Source: Amphimedon queenslandica
Lineage: Eukaryota > Porifera > Demospongiae > Haplosclerida > Niphatidae
DNA: 64,000 bases
Direction of reading: 5' to 3'
NCBI RefSeq assembly: GCF_000090795.2
Contig: NW_003546261.1
Coordinates: 207,298-271,297 of the forward strand
Shown: piece by piece, positions 63,471 to 64,000 of the stretch
Layout: each line of letters begins with the position of its first letter
Numbering within the stretch: position 1 is the stretch's first letter
The notes under the pieces: model-generated
The model's database searches: none
What the model saw: the letters and a program-made list of their open reading frames with translations, nothing else
Told to the model about the DNA's origin: nothing
Position numbers and translations under genes: made by a program

Positions 63471-63580
63471 CAGTCCTAATATCTATTTCTAAATTACAAA
63501 AAGTAAGGAAACAAAAACACCAATTTCCCTTGCCAGAACAATCCCAGCCTACAGTCCTTTTGGCTCGGGAATGGTCTCTG

Positions 63581-64000
63581 NNNNNNNNNNNNNNNNNNNN
63601 NNNNNNNNNNNNNNNNNNNNNNNNNNNNNNNNNNNNNNNNNNNNNNNNNNNNNNNNNNNNNNNNNNNNNNNNNNNNNNNNNNNNNNNNNNNNNNNNNNNN
63701 NNNNNNNNNNNNNNNNNNNNNNNNNNNNNNNNNNNNNNNNNNNNNNNNNNNNNNNNNNNNNNNNNNNNNNNNNNNNNNNNNNNNNNNNNNNNNNNNNNNN
63801 NNNNNNNNNNNNNNNNNNNNNNNNNNNNNNNNNNNNNNNNNNNNNNNNNNNNNNNNNNNNNNNNNNNNNNNNNNNNNNNNNNNNNNNNNNNNNNNNNNNN
63901 NNNNNNNNNNNNNNNNNNNNNNNNNNNNNNNNNNNNNNNNNNNNNNNNNNNNNNNNNNNNNNNNNNNNNNNNNNNNNNNNNNNNNNNNNNNNNNNNNNNN
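63581..64000. other. Assembly gap (N) to end of window
   Basis: Undetermined bases. Confidence 1.

Overview
Eukaryotic window, almost certainly from a demosponge; gene content, compact spacing and very short introns resemble Amphimedon queenslandica, but that species name is my inference. The sequence is AT-rich. Introns have GT-AG ends and are often only about 40-50 bases long. I joined exons by hand, requiring a consensus splice site and a matching codon phase at every junction; nine complete or near-complete orthologues of conserved animal genes came out this way, plus one partial coiled-coil gene.

Layout, left to right: the 3' end of a + strand coiled-coil gene (3-745); APC on the - strand (1010-7235); a small leucine-rich-repeat gene like LRMDA, - strand (7448-16005); THUMPD1, - strand (16269-19226); CIAO2B, + strand (19329-23076); TADA1, + strand (23178-25437); UBXN6, - strand (25478-30051); TEX9, + strand (30146-33205); SIN3, - strand, 26 exons (33429-50905); and the 5' part of a SAFB-like SAP/RRM gene, + strand (51021 to at least 59363), whose 3' exons are not found before the assembly gap at 63581-64000. 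Functions are mostly nuclear or housekeeping: Wnt regulation (APC), tRNA acetylation (THUMPD1), cytosolic Fe-S assembly (CIAO2B), SAGA (TADA1), p97/VCP cofactor (UBXN6), ciliary/centriolar-satellite coiled coil (TEX9), HDAC corepressor (SIN3), nuclear scaffold and RNA binding (SAFB). I see no functional cluster; the order looks like ordinary packing.

Gene arrangement is tight. Three head-to-head pairs start within 94-115 bp of each other (THUMPD1/CIAO2B, UBXN6/TEX9, SIN3/SAFB). Three pairs are tail-to-tail, the closest only 40 bp apart (TADA1/UBXN6). CIAO2B and TADA1 are head-to-tail with 101 bp between them.

Introns carry most of the non-coding interest. They hold many non-autonomous DNA transposons with visible terminal inverted repeats: hAT-like elements with 8-bp target duplications and bodies made of degenerate hexamer arrays, a pogo/Tigger-like element, several families sharing TACCGTA ends, long foldbacks, and TTAA-flanked elements. 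A broken IS630/Tc1-mariner-type transposase and a tyrosine-recombinase fossil lie in the last 4 kb. A short palindromic word, TACATGTA, is scattered through nearly every intron and in several places forms the splice site itself. I found no tRNA, rRNA, CRISPR array or clearly new multi-gene system.
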